NCBI GenBank assembly: GCA_963703075.1
Contig: OY969786.1
Span: 4,092,001-4,156,000 of the forward strand
Length of the DNA stretch: 64,000 bases
Source of the DNA: Korobacter sp963703075
Lineage (GTDB): Bacteria > Acidobacteriota > Terriglobia > Terriglobales > Acidobacteriaceae
Reading direction: 5' to 3'
The translations under genes were made by a program, and so were the position numbers. Positions 17,093 through 24,397 of this stretch are shown piece by piece (position 1 is the first letter of the stretch; each line of letters begins with the position of its first letter). The notes beneath the pieces were generated by a model. The model was not told where the DNA came from, did no database searches, and saw only the letters and a program-made list of their open reading frames with translations.

Positions 17093-17359
17093 CTACTCGC
17101 GCCTTCGTGTGGCGGCGAAGCCTCGTTTAACGAGGAAGAAGATCATCGCAATTCCGGCAAACACGGCCAGAAGGCCGAACGCCGCTGCGACTTCCGGAGG
17201 ACATCCAGGTATCCTCATACAAGCCATGGATACCATGAACAGGCAGCCAGCGATTCCGGCGCACTCCAAAATTCGATTGCCCGCACTGCGTCTACCGATC
17301 CGCCAAAACACCGCGAAATAAACCCGCGGGACAATGATCCCGCCGATTATTTCACCCAT
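17093..17359 (-). CDS. Hypothetical small membrane protein (cassette gene 2)
   Basis: An 88-residue protein with two predicted transmembrane helices (about 30-48 and 55-75) and a basic tail ending RRRE. A Cys-rich stretch, GIAGCLFMVSMACMRIPGCP, lies between and within the helices. The TAG stop sits at the edge of the right arm of the palindrome at 17011-17091. No family is recognised. Its support as a gene comes from the hydrophobic profile and from the repeated one-gene-per-interval pattern. Confidence 0.5.
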   Translation of the reverse strand: MGEIIGGIIVPRVYFAVFWRIGRRSAGNRILECAGIAGCLFMVSMACMRIPGCPPEVAAAFGLLAVFAGIAMIFFLVKRGFAATRRRE

Positions 17360-17425
17360 GCCGTTTCAACTCCATCTGGGGATAGTGCTATGCACGTAGC
17401 AGCCTTGTACACAAGGCCGACAGCA

Positions 17426-17510
17426 GGATAACTGTCCGAAACAGGCGTTACCACTAGCGAACGTTCGATAGCCGTATCGCTTGTGGTAACGGGATTTATC
17501 GCCACTTAAC
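17426..17510. repeat. Cassette-spacer palindrome (attC-like) 2
   Basis: An 85-bp imperfect palindrome. The left arm is GGATAACTGTCCGAAACAGG + CGTTACCACTAG. The right arm is CTTGTGGTAACGGGATTTAT + CGCCACTTAAC. The centre differs from the other copies and contains its own small inverted repeat (CGAACGTTCG). A separate palindrome GCCTTGT/ACAAGGC lies just before it at 17402-17417. Confidence 0.85.
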
Positions 17511-17511
17511 G

Positions 17512-17931
17512 TCAGCTCGATTCGTCAGTAGGCCGATTTTTCATTCGTGACACCGAATAGAGCCAGTGAATCGCCGCGATCGAGAGCAGCAAGAACGCTA
17601 CGGCTGACAAGATCAGCCCATTGATTCCGGCCAGCCGCTGCGCTTCGGCTGATTCATGTGCGTAGAAGGTTAAAGCCCTGATCGCTGCGCCTGAACCAAA
17701 TAGTAGGGCCGCCAGCCTAAAGATGCGACCAACGCGCAGTGCCGCTGCAAGATAAAGCAAAGCCCCAGCCAGCATGATCGTAGGGATCGCGACGGTCTGA
17801 GTTGTTCGTCCGTGCGCTAACCTGACAACGTCGCGTATCACAGAGGAAAGCGAAAGAACTAACAGCAGCGCCATCCCCAACGTCGAGAACCAGTCACTGT
17901 CAATCGTAAGTTCACGTTTCGTCCGTGCCAC
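17512..17931 (-). CDS. Hypothetical four-helix membrane protein (cassette gene 3)
   Basis: A 139-residue integral membrane protein with about four hydrophobic helices (roughly 17-37, 48-65, 70-90, 102-122). The N-terminus is basic (MARTKRELTIDSDWF) and the tail polar (RMKNRPTDESS). The TGA stop is two bases from the palindrome at 17426-17510, and the start is about 22 bases from the palindrome at 17953. No family is recognised. The gene has no transport or enzyme motif that I can see. Confidence 0.6.
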   Translation of the reverse strand: MARTKRELTIDSDWFSTLGMALLLVLSLSSVIRDVVRLAHGRTTQTVAIPTIMLAGALLYLAAALRVGRIFRLAALLFGSGAAIRALTFYAHESAEAQRLAGINGLILSAVAFLLLSIAAIHWLYSVSRMKNRPTDESS

Positions 17932-17952
17932 GCGTAGGTTAGCTCACTTCCT

Positions 17953-18037
17953 GCAACTACTGTTGGGAACAGGCGTTACCACTAGTCATCCTGCCACACC
18001 TCGGTTACTAGTGGTAACGGGATTTATCGCCAGCAAT
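17953..18037. repeat. Cassette-spacer palindrome (attC-like) 3
   Basis: The left arm ends in GCGTTACCACTAGT and the right arm begins ACTAGTGGTAACGGGATT, a perfect 12-bp inner stem (GTTACCACTAGT/ACTAGTGGTAAC). The centre is CATCCTGCCACACCTCGGTT. The outer arms CTGTTGGGAACAGG and TTTATCGCCAGC pair only partly. Confidence 0.88.
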
Positions 18038-18312
18038 GACGGCAAATTGATTTTCCGCAATGCTTTCACGGTTGGAAGCATCTGAACCGCAGTGGCACGC
18101 GTTAGCGCCATCCTGTCGACCACAATCGCACGGAGATGCTCGGCAATTGCATCGTCGGAAGCGTGATTCACCAACAGCTCAAACACTCCGCCTACATACG
18201 AACTGTATTCGTCACGAGCGTTCGGGTCTTGGTTGACTCCAATTGGGTCCCACACTTCCCACAGGATTCGGTGAATCTCGTGTTTGACGGTTCGCGCAGC
18301 GTACTTCTCCAT
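17986..18312 (-). CDS. Hypothetical protein (cassette gene 4)
   Basis: A 108-residue soluble protein starting MEKYAARTVKHEIHRILWEV. Residues 8-60 (EIHRILWEVWDPIGVNQ, ARDEYSSYVGGVFELL, SDDAIAEHLRAIVVDRM) match a widespread small family of unknown function that I have seen next to mobile or toxin/immunity-type genes. An alternative GTG at 18345 would add 11 residues. The last 17 residues (LLAINPVTTSNRGVAG) are encoded by the palindrome at 17953-18037, so the true ancestral stop has probably been lost and the gene now ends inside the repeat. Confidence 0.6.
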   Translation of the reverse strand: MEKYAARTVKHEIHRILWEVWDPIGVNQDPNARDEYSSYVGGVFELLVNHASDDAIAEHLRAIVVDRMALTRATAVQMLPTVKALRKINLPSLLAINPVTTSNRGVAG

Positions 18313-18344
18313 ACCTCCGTGCCTCTCGGGGAAAAACTTCAACA

Positions 18345-18430
18345 CGATAGCTGGCGAGAACAGGCGATACCACTAGTAATCGTGCCACAGCCGGATTGCT
18401 TGCGGTAATTGGATTTCTCGCCAGCTATCG
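18345..18430. repeat. Cassette-spacer palindrome (attC-like) 4, perfect 16-bp ends
   Basis: The 86-bp element is bounded by a perfect inverted repeat, CGATAGCTGGCGAGAA (18345-18360) and TTCTCGCCAGCTATCG (18415-18430). Inside, GATACCACTAG and CTTGCGGTAATTGGAT pair imperfectly around the centre TAATCGTGCCACAGCCGGAT. Confidence 0.9.
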
Positions 18431-18974
18431 TGCATGCTGTGTACCTAACCGTTGAATCCAGTCGCTGCGCACAGGCGGCACATAGTTTGGGAGTAAAAGC
18501 CCACCCCGATCAAACCACTCGTTCGCTGCTGGTCCGATGTATCCGCCCATCCACGAAACCGGATTCTTAGCCCAATGCCTTCGAACATATCGAATGATTC
18601 GTTCGTACCACTTTTCGAATTCAGGCTCTTTGCCCTGAAATACGCCGTAGAGGCGTCCTTGCGTCAGGGCATCCTGGCACTCCCAGGTTGTGAACCCGGA
18701 CAAGGATAGCTCTAGCACTGACTCTGTGGACTCGCGAACCAGAAAGTACGGCGGTTGTGCTGCCACGTATTCTCGGTTCAAATTCGGAGCGAATCTTTCG
18801 GCTCGAAAGAACAAGAGTGTGGCCGCTCAAGTTGTCGGGAATAAAAGCCAGTCGATTCGGGGTCGCCGTTTTACCTCTTCGCGTGGCGATCTGGATGGGT
18901 TCCTTGTCGCGCATCGCGATGACGAGGTCATTGATGTCGGAAGGAAGGGCGTGGATCTGTATCTGTCGTCCCAT
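18425..18974 (-). CDS. Hypothetical protein (cassette gene 5), apparent +1 frameshift near 18807
   Basis: Two overlapping frames together make one protein of about 180 residues. The N-terminal frame from 18974 gives MGRQIQIHALPSDINDLVIA and continues to SGHTLVL. The C-terminal frame gives RAERFAPNLNREYVAAQPPY, GRLYGVFQ, FEKWYERIIRYVRRHW and MGGYIGPAANEWFDRGG. Small hypothetical proteins starting MGRQI and ending with a YIGP-A-W signature are a family I recognise without a known function. Removing one T from GTTCTTTCGAGCC fuses the frames as LVLRAERF. The TAG stop is supplied by the palindrome arm GCTA at 18425. Confidence 0.6.
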
Positions 18975-19009
18975 CTTTGAATTACGACGCTTGGAGTTTT
19001 ACCTACTCA

Positions 19010-19093
19010 CGATAACTGTTGCGAACAGGCGATACCACTAGTTATCCTGCCACACCCCGTTCACTTTTCGTAAGGGGATTTATCAGTAGCTAT
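19010..19093. repeat. Cassette-spacer palindrome (attC-like) 5
   Basis: The left arm is CGATAACTGTTGCGAACAGG + CGATACCACTAG and the centre is TTATCCTGCCACACCCCGTT. The right arm, CTTTTCGTAAGGGGATTTAT + CAGTAGCTA, has decayed relative to the consensus CTTGTGGTAACGGGATTTAT. Confidence 0.85.
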
Positions 19094-19359
19094 TTTCGTA
19101 GTGCGAACAACGCCTGAATGATCAAGCCGGTAAGTAACACCACCAGAAAGAATGGAAGCGCTCTGGCGAAGCGAGCACTTCGACGAGAAAGAACAAAGAT
19201 TGCGATCGCAAGAAGAACATCTGCCGCAACAACAGGTGCGAGTCCGTCTCCGTGCCAAGACGCGACCCCCAGTGTTGCAAACGCACCCAAAATGCAAGGA
19301 AAGCAAATGAGCGCGGCGGCTATTGCATTGCCCAGAGCGACTGAACGATTCGGATTCAT
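19090..19359 (-). CDS. Hypothetical small membrane protein (cassette gene 6)
   Basis: An 89-residue protein with three hydrophobic segments (about 10-30, 38-57, 66-85). The start is MNPNRSVALGN, and a basic loop SRRSARFAR lies between helices two and three, so the protein should sit in the inner membrane. The TAG stop is encoded by GCTA of the palindrome at 19010-19093 and the start is about 26 bases from the palindrome at 19385. No family is recognised. Confidence 0.55.
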   Translation of the reverse strand: MNPNRSVALGNAIAAALICFPCILGAFATLGVASWHGDGLAPVVAADVLLAIAIFVLSRRSARFARALPFFLVVLLTGLIIQALFALRK

Positions 19360-19384
19360 CGGTACGAGCGCACTTTACAGCGAA

Positions 19385-19467
19385 GGTACCTGTTGATAAC
19401 AGACAATACCTTCAGAAATCCTGCCACACCTGATCTCTTGTGGTGAGGGATTTACCAACAGCTATCG
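19385..19467. repeat. Cassette-spacer palindrome (attC-like) 6 (array right end)
   Basis: The left arm is diverged (TGTTGATAACAGACAATACC). The centre is AAATCCTGCCACACCTGATC. The right arm is CTTGTGGTGAGGGATTTACC + AACAGCTATCG. It is the last copy seen; no further copy lies between 19468 and 19994. Confidence 0.82.
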
Positions 19468-19518
19468 CAAAAGCAGAAACACGAGAATTATCCGTTCGCT
19501 TAGAACCAGGCTGAACGT

Positions 19519-19647
19519 TCACTTGTGTGAAATTCGGCCTACCTCAAACTGCACGGGCACCGGAATGCCGTCTTTTGTCGCGGGCTTAAAGGTCCATCCG
19601 GACACCGCTGAGACTGCTTTCGCATCCAGCTCTTTTTCCGACCACGC
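19519..19647 (-). pseudogene. Remnant of a TonB-type C-terminal domain
   Basis: The minus strand encodes about 42 residues, KELDAKAVSAVSGWTFKPAT then KDGIPVPVQFEVGRISHK, ending at TGA (19519-19521). LD-A-A-V-W-F-PA-KDG-PVPVQ is the signature of TonB/TonB-like energy-transducer C-termini. The frame is closed upstream by a TGA at 19648, so only the tail is left. It lies beyond the last cassette palindrome and may have been cut by insertion of the array. The rest of 19468-19993 holds nothing else that I can support. Confidence 0.6.
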
Positions 19648-19993
19648 TCACTCGCGCCCTATCCACGGCGCCACTCTCATTCCCCCCCCAAAAGACACAA
19701 TGACTCTCCCCTCTCATGCGGGGAGTGCCAGGCTATCTATACCGCTCGTCGTACAACGGACTTTCATCTGTGGTGAACCGCCTCCTAGAAGCTTCCGCGG
19801 ACGCAGTGTTCTTCCTGACGAGGAATTGTCCCAGGAATTTCGGCCCACTAACATGCGGGCTTGTGCCAGAGAGATTGCGCCTGATCAGGTGAAGAGCACT
19901 TGTTTGGGCACCCAGGGCGGGCTGTCGCATCCGGAAACAGCAGCTTGCTTAACGCTTCTTAGGCAATCGCACTTATCAGAGAGGACAAGGACG

Positions 19994-21133
19994 ATGAAAG
20001 CAGTTGTTTACAACGGACCCCGCGACGTCAGCGTGAAAAATGTTCCTGACGCCAAAATTGAGCAGCCGAATGACGTGGTCGTCAAGATCACTACCACCAA
20101 CATTTGCGGTTCTGACCTGCATATGTACGAGGGCCGGACCGATTTCAAACCGGGAGGCATTTTCGGTCATGAGAACACCGGTGAAGTGGTCGAGGTAGGT
20201 CCTGGAATCACCCGCATTAAAAAAGGCGATCAGGTCAGCCTGCCATTTAACATCGGCTGTGGCTTCTGCAAGAACTGTGAATCGGGCCTCACCGCGTTTT
20301 GCCTCACTGTCAATCCAGGAATGGCCGGGGCTGCTTATGGCTTTGCCGACATGGGACCTTTTCCGGGCGGGCAGGCGGAATACCTCCGCGTCCCCTATGG
20401 GGACTTCAACTGCTTGCGGCTCCCCGAGGACGCCCGGGAAAAGCAGGACGATTACGCATTTCTGTCCGATATATTTCCTACCGGTTGGCACTGCACCCGC
20501 CTAGCCGGTCTGCAAGCCGGCGAGTCGATAGTGATTTATGGCGCGGGTCCGGTTGGTTTGATGGCCGCGCTGTCCGCGATGATCCAGGGCGCCAGTAAGG
20601 TCATGGTCGTCGACCGGCATCCCGACAGGCTTGCCCTGGCAAAAGAGATCGGTTGCATTCCCATCGACGATTCGAAAGCTTCCCCCGTAGAGCAAGTGTT
20701 AGCGCACACCCGCGGCGAGGGCGCCGACAGAGGTTGTGAATGCGTGGGCTACCAATGTCATGAGCCGCACGGCCGCGAGATACCCAATCTGACCATGAAT
20801 AATCTTGTGAACTCCGTACGCTTCACCGGTGGAATCGGCGTGGTCGGCATTTTCCTGCCCAAAGACCCTGGCGGTGCCGACCAGCTTGCCAAGCAAGGTG
20901 AAATCGCTTTTGACATGGGACTCTTCTGGTTCAAAGGGCAGTCGGTTGGCACCGGGCAAGCCAACATCAAGCATTACAACCGCCACCTGCGCAACCTGAT
21001 TCACGCGGGCCGGGCAAAACCGTCCTGGATCATTTCGCATCGATTGCCTCTCGAGCAGGCACCCACTGGCTACCAACACTTTGACGCGCGCGACAAGGGG
21101 TGGACGAAAGTCGTTCTAAAACCAGGGGCCTAG
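19994..21133 (+). CDS. fdhA: Zinc-dependent formaldehyde dehydrogenase (glutathione-independent type)
   Basis: A 379-residue medium-chain dehydrogenase oxidising formaldehyde to formate with NAD, without added glutathione. The start at 19994 follows AGGACAAGGACG and gives MKAVVYNGPRDVSVKNVPD. Catalytic zinc ligands are in NICGSDLHMYEG and FGHENTGEVVEVG. The structural-zinc cysteines are in GCGFCKNCESGLTAFC. The NAD site is VIYGAGPVGLMAALSAM, followed by DRHPDRLALAKEIG. The stretch GFADMGPFPGGQAEYLRVPY is characteristic of the Pseudomonas putida FdhA subfamily. It is monocistronic and ends at a strong hairpin. Confidence 0.92.
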   Translation: MKAVVYNGPRDVSVKNVPDAKIEQPNDVVVKITTTNICGSDLHMYEGRTDFKPGGIFGHENTGEVVEVGPGITRIKKGDQVSLPFNIGCGFCKNCESGLTAFCLTVNPGMAGAAYGFADMGPFPGGQAEYLRVPYGDFNCLRLPEDAREKQDDYAFLSDIFPTGWHCTRLAGLQAGESIVIYGAGPVGLMAALSAMIQGASKVMVVDRHPDRLALAKEIGCIPIDDSKASPVEQVLAHTRGEGADRGCECVGYQCHEPHGREIPNLTMNNLVNSVRFTGGIGVVGIFLPKDPGGADQLAKQGEIAFDMGLFWFKGQSVGTGQANIKHYNRHLRNLIHAGRAKPSWIISHRLPLEQAPTGYQHFDARDKGWTKVVLKPGA

Positions 21134-21145
21134 TCTGGGTGCTTT

Positions 21146-21178
21146 GTAAAGTGGGGGCGAACGTCGCCCTCACTTTAC
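21146..21178. terminator. Stem-loop after fdhA
   Basis: GTAAAGTGGGGGCGA and TCGCCCTCACTTTAC pair over 15 bases with one mismatch around an ACG loop, 12 bases after the fdhA stop. No clear T-run follows (ACCTTTGGG), so it may act as a factor-assisted terminator or protect the transcript. Confidence 0.6.
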
Positions 21179-21313
21179 CTTTGGGAACAGCGCGGGCGTC
21201 GAGGCGTCCTCCGCCCTAACCTAGACATCCGGCAGGTTGCTGCCGCGGCTGCGATGCATTTACCTGCCTCTCCGTTGAAGTTCAGCGCTCGGTTTCGGAT
21301 GAGAACACGAACG

Positions 21314-22366
21314 TTATTCGCGGGCGCGGACAGCGGCCGCTAGCTCGCGCAGCAAGGTTCGTGTTTCTTCCCAACCAATGCACGCATCGGTAATGCTCTG
21401 GCCGTAGGTGAGGGCGCGTCCCTGGGTGAGGGTCTGCGCGCCGGCGACGAGATTGCTTTCCAACATGACCCCGACGACGGACTGGTTCCCGGCCGCGATT
21501 TGCGAGGCGACATCACGACAGACGATGGCTTGTCGGGCGTAGTCCTTGTTGCTGTTGGCGTGGCTGCAGTCGATCATCAGGCGCTGCGGGAGGCCGGCTT
21601 TGTCGAGGAGGGCGCAGGCCTCTTTGACGGAGGCGGCGTCGTAGTTAGCGAGCTTTCGTCCGCCACGCAGAATGATGTGGCAGTCGGGATTACCGGTGGT
21701 GGCGAAGATGGCGGACTGGCCGTATTTCGTGTGTCCAAGAAAAGTGTGGGGATGCGCGGCGGAGACCACGGCTTCGATGGCGATGCCGACGTTGCCGGAG
21801 GTTCCGTTCTTGAAGCCGACGGGACAAGAGAGTCCGCTAACGAGCTCGCGATGCACCTGGCTCTCGGTGGTACGCGCGCCGATCGCGCCCCAGCAGACCA
21901 GACCCGCGAGGTACTGCGGGGTGATCATGTCGAGGAATTCGGTACCGGCGGGAACGCCCAACTCGGCGAGATCCAACAAGAGATGACGCGAGATGCGCAG
22001 GCCATCATTCACATTGAAGGATTCGTCGAGATGCGGATCGTTGATCAGCCCTTTCCATCCGATGGTGGTGCGGGGCTTTTCGAAGTAGACGCGCATGACG
22101 ATGCAGAGTTCGCTGGACAGCTCGTCGATGGCTGTCTTGAGCAGCGCGGCATATTCGCGGGCGGCCTTGGTGTCGTGAATGGAGCAAGGGCCGACGACCA
22201 CCAGCAGGCGACGATCTTCTCCGCGAAGGATGGCGCGGACCTGTTCGCGCGCAGTGTGAACCGTGGCCGCAGCGCTTTCGGTCGTGGGCAGTTCCTCGTC
22301 CAGGAATGCGGGCGGGAGGACGACCTTGGTCCATTGGATTCGAAGATCTTCGGTGGGGCGGATCAT
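21314..22366 (-). CDS. aroG: 3-deoxy-7-phosphoheptulonate (DAHP) synthase, class I
   Basis: A 350-residue class I DAHP synthase condensing PEP and erythrose-4-phosphate in the first step of aromatic amino-acid synthesis. Motifs include LLVVVGPCSIHDTKAAREYA, MRVYFEKPRTTIGWKGLINDP, then GARTTESQVHRELVSGLSCP, VGFKNGTSG, GRKLANYDA and MIDCSHANSNKD. The start at 22366 (MIRPTEDLRIQW) is chosen because upstream codons lack family similarity. It lies 49 bases after the ROK kinase on the same strand, so the two may share a transcript with the GntR gene. The aroF/aroG/aroH feedback type cannot be decided from the sequence. Confidence 0.95.
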   Translation of the reverse strand: MIRPTEDLRIQWTKVVLPPAFLDEELPTTESAAATVHTAREQVRAILRGEDRRLLVVVGPCSIHDTKAAREYAALLKTAIDELSSELCIVMRVYFEKPRTTIGWKGLINDPHLDESFNVNDGLRISRHLLLDLAELGVPAGTEFLDMITPQYLAGLVCWGAIGARTTESQVHRELVSGLSCPVGFKNGTSGNVGIAIEAVVSAAHPHTFLGHTKYGQSAIFATTGNPDCHIILRGGRKLANYDAASVKEACALLDKAGLPQRLMIDCSHANSNKDYARQAIVCRDVASQIAAGNQSVVGVMLESNLVAGAQTLTQGRALTYGQSITDACIGWEETRTLLRELAAAVRARE

Positions 22367-22415
22367 CGGCAGAACTCGCAGTGAATTCACCTTACCACAG
22401 CATTTTGGAGGCGAG

Positions 22416-23423
22416 TTAGCGGGTGGGGACGTGCATGATGTGCATGCCGGGATGCACGACCAGGGCGGCGGCGCCGGCGATCCCGGAGTCGGGCCCATAG
22501 CGCGCCTTGACGAGAGGAATTTCGCCGGCACGCGGATTGACCGACCAGGCGCGGAGATGCTCGCTGATGCGCGGATACCAGTTCGACAGCATGGTTCCTA
22601 CGCCGCCGCCGATCACGATGACGTCGGGCTCAAGGAAATCGACGATGTTGCCGAGCCAGATGGCGATGAGGTCGGCAGTCTCTTCGAGAATTTCCGTGGC
22701 GAGGCGATCTCCGTCGCGCCAGGCGCGCTCGACGGTTTCGCCGGTAATGGCGGAGACGTTGCCGCCGGCAAGGTCGAGAAGCTGACGTCCTTCGTGATTG
22801 GGAGAGGATTCGATTTTGCGGCGGGCGCGCATGGCGATGCCGGGGCCGGCGGCGAGCAACTCGATGCAGCCCGGCTTGCCGCATCCGCAGCGGGGGCCGC
22901 TGTGATCGAAGTTGATGCTCATGTGGCCGCCTTCGCCGGCGGCGCCGGTGCGACCGAGGTAGAGGTGACGGTCGAAGAGGATGGCGGTGCCGATGCCGGT
23001 GCCGAGGGTGCCGTAGAAGACGCAATCATAGCCAGCGCCGCTGCCCCAGATGGCTTCCGCGAGCCCGGCAGCGTTGGCGTCATTGTGCAGTTCAGTGGGC
23101 AGTTTGTAGTGATCGGCGATGAGTGGAGCGAGGGCAAAATTTTTCCAGCATGGAACGTTGGTCGCCATCACCACGCTGCCGGAACGCGGGTCGACGGAAC
23201 CGGGAGAACTGAGGCCGATGGCACGGACAGTGGCGGATGGGTTCTCTTGCATGGTGCGGTCGATGGCCTGGCGGACGGCGATGACGGCCTCTCCCGCGCC
23301 CTGGGTGGCGTTCATAGGGTTGCGGGTCTTGTAGAGGATTTCGCCCTGCTCGTTGACGAGGCCGGCAGCGACCTTGGTTCCACCGATATCAACGCCGAGA
23401 AAGACTTCGCCGGTAATCTCCAT
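22416..23423 (-). CDS. ROK-family sugar kinase, glucokinase-like
   Basis: A 335-residue ROK-family kinase that phosphorylates glucose or a related hexose with ATP in the cytoplasm. The phosphate loop is FLGVDIGGTKVAAGLVNEQG and the sugar-binding ELHNDANAAGLAE has the catalytic Asp. The zinc motif is CGCGKPGCIELLA, which defines ROK enzymes. The second ATP-binding segment is VIVIGGGVGTML. There is no N-terminal helix-turn-helix, so it is an enzyme rather than a repressor. The adjacent GntR gene, 26 bases upstream on the same strand, is probably its regulator. Exact sugar specificity is not visible. Confidence 0.9.
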   Translation of the reverse strand: MEITGEVFLGVDIGGTKVAAGLVNEQGEILYKTRNPMNATQGAGEAVIAVRQAIDRTMQENPSATVRAIGLSSPGSVDPRSGSVVMATNVPCWKNFALAPLIADHYKLPTELHNDANAAGLAEAIWGSGAGYDCVFYGTLGTGIGTAILFDRHLYLGRTGAAGEGGHMSINFDHSGPRCGCGKPGCIELLAAGPGIAMRARRKIESSPNHEGRQLLDLAGGNVSAITGETVERAWRDGDRLATEILEETADLIAIWLGNIVDFLEPDVIVIGGGVGTMLSNWYPRISEHLRAWSVNPRAGEIPLVKARYGPDSGIAGAAALVVHPGMHIMHVPTR

Positions 23424-23449
23424 GCTTGCTCCGAGGTCGTGCGAAACGG

Positions 23450-24172
23450 CTATCGATAGCGCCGAACGCGCAACACGTGGCGGTCCGCGCGATACATGCC
23501 GAGGACGTAGAGGATCGGTTTTCCCTGCGTCGAATAAATCGTCTGGCGTATGCGCAAGACAGGATAACCCTTTGGGACGGCGAGCAGCTTGGATAATTCG
23601 GGGTCGGCGCCGGTGGCATCCACTTCTTCGTCGGCATGCGCGATGGTTACCCCGTAATCGTTTTCCAGCACGGTGAATAAAGAGCCGCGTTCGACGGCGG
23701 CGCGGGAGAGGCCACGGAAGTCGTCGGCGGAGAGGTAACAGGATTCGACCGCGAAGGGTTCATCGGAGCCGAGACGCACGCGCTCAAGCTTCAGCAGGCG
23801 GCTGGCCCCGGGCAGCGCGAGACGGGCGGCAATTTCATGCTCGTCTTCGACAACCTTGAGTGCGAGTACGCGGGAGGACGAGTCGAGACTGCGTCCGGCG
23901 AGCTGCTCGCTGAAGCTCATTAACTTATTGAAATGGATCTTGGGAGCAGCTACAAAGGTTCCCGCTCCATGGCGGCGTTCGACGAGGCCTTGCCTTTCGA
24001 GGCCGACGAGGGCGTGGCGGGCTGTCATGAGGCTGACTTCATGAAGGCGAGCGAGCAGACGTTCGGACTGGACCGGATCGCCCGGCTTGAGTTCACCGCG
24101 ATCGATGCGCTTCATGATGGACGCCTGGATTTGCTTGTAGGCGGGCGTACCGTTTTTACGAGGATTCGGCAT
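23450..24172 (-). CDS. GntR-family transcriptional regulator (HutC/UTRA type)
   Basis: A 240-residue repressor. Residues 10-75 hold a GntR winged helix (YKQIQASIMKRIDRGELKPG, SERLLARLHEVSLMTARHAL, GLVERRHGAGTFVA). Residues 90-235 are a UTRA ligand-binding domain (RLLKLERVRLGSDEPFAVES, ILYVLGMYRADRHVLRVRR). UTRA-type regulators usually sense phosphorylated sugars, and this one sits directly before the ROK kinase. I infer it controls that gene and possibly aroG. The ATG at 24172 is preferred over an upstream in-frame start that lacks similarity to the family. Confidence 0.9.
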   Translation of the reverse strand: MPNPRKNGTPAYKQIQASIMKRIDRGELKPGDPVQSERLLARLHEVSLMTARHALVGLERQGLVERRHGAGTFVAAPKIHFNKLMSFSEQLAGRSLDSSSRVLALKVVEDEHEIAARLALPGASRLLKLERVRLGSDEPFAVESCYLSADDFRGLSRAAVERGSLFTVLENDYGVTIAHADEEVDATGADPELSKLLAVPKGYPVLRIRQTIYSTQGKPILYVLGMYRADRHVLRVRRYR

Positions 24173-24223
24173 AGAAACAAACTGATCCGAGGTTCGGGGG
24201 CCCCAGGAACTGCTATAGAGCTT

Positions 24224-24229
24224 TATAAT
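24224..24229 (+). promoter_or_regulatory. Possible -10 box upstream of the phosphohexomutase fusion gene
   Basis: A perfect TATAAT lies in the 225-base divergent region between the GntR gene and the fusion gene at 24398. It is oriented toward the latter, with a leader of about 160 bases. No convincing -35 hexamer is seen. Confidence 0.35.
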
Positions 24230-24397
24230 ACGGCAACATAGAGCCATGCAATCCTAATCCAATAGGTGGCCTATGAAAGCGCACTCCGCAAGAAGTGAAG
24301 CTGCTTTGCGCTATATAGCGTTCTACCTTATTTACCTTTGTCTACATCCTCCGCGCCAAGAGCAGGTAGGCTAACGGGGAAGGAAGTTGATAGAGTG

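Noticed and set aside
19523..19993. Long N-terminal extension of formaldehyde dehydrogenase
   Set aside because: The upstream residues have no similarity, and AGGACAAGGACG before 19994 gives the family start.
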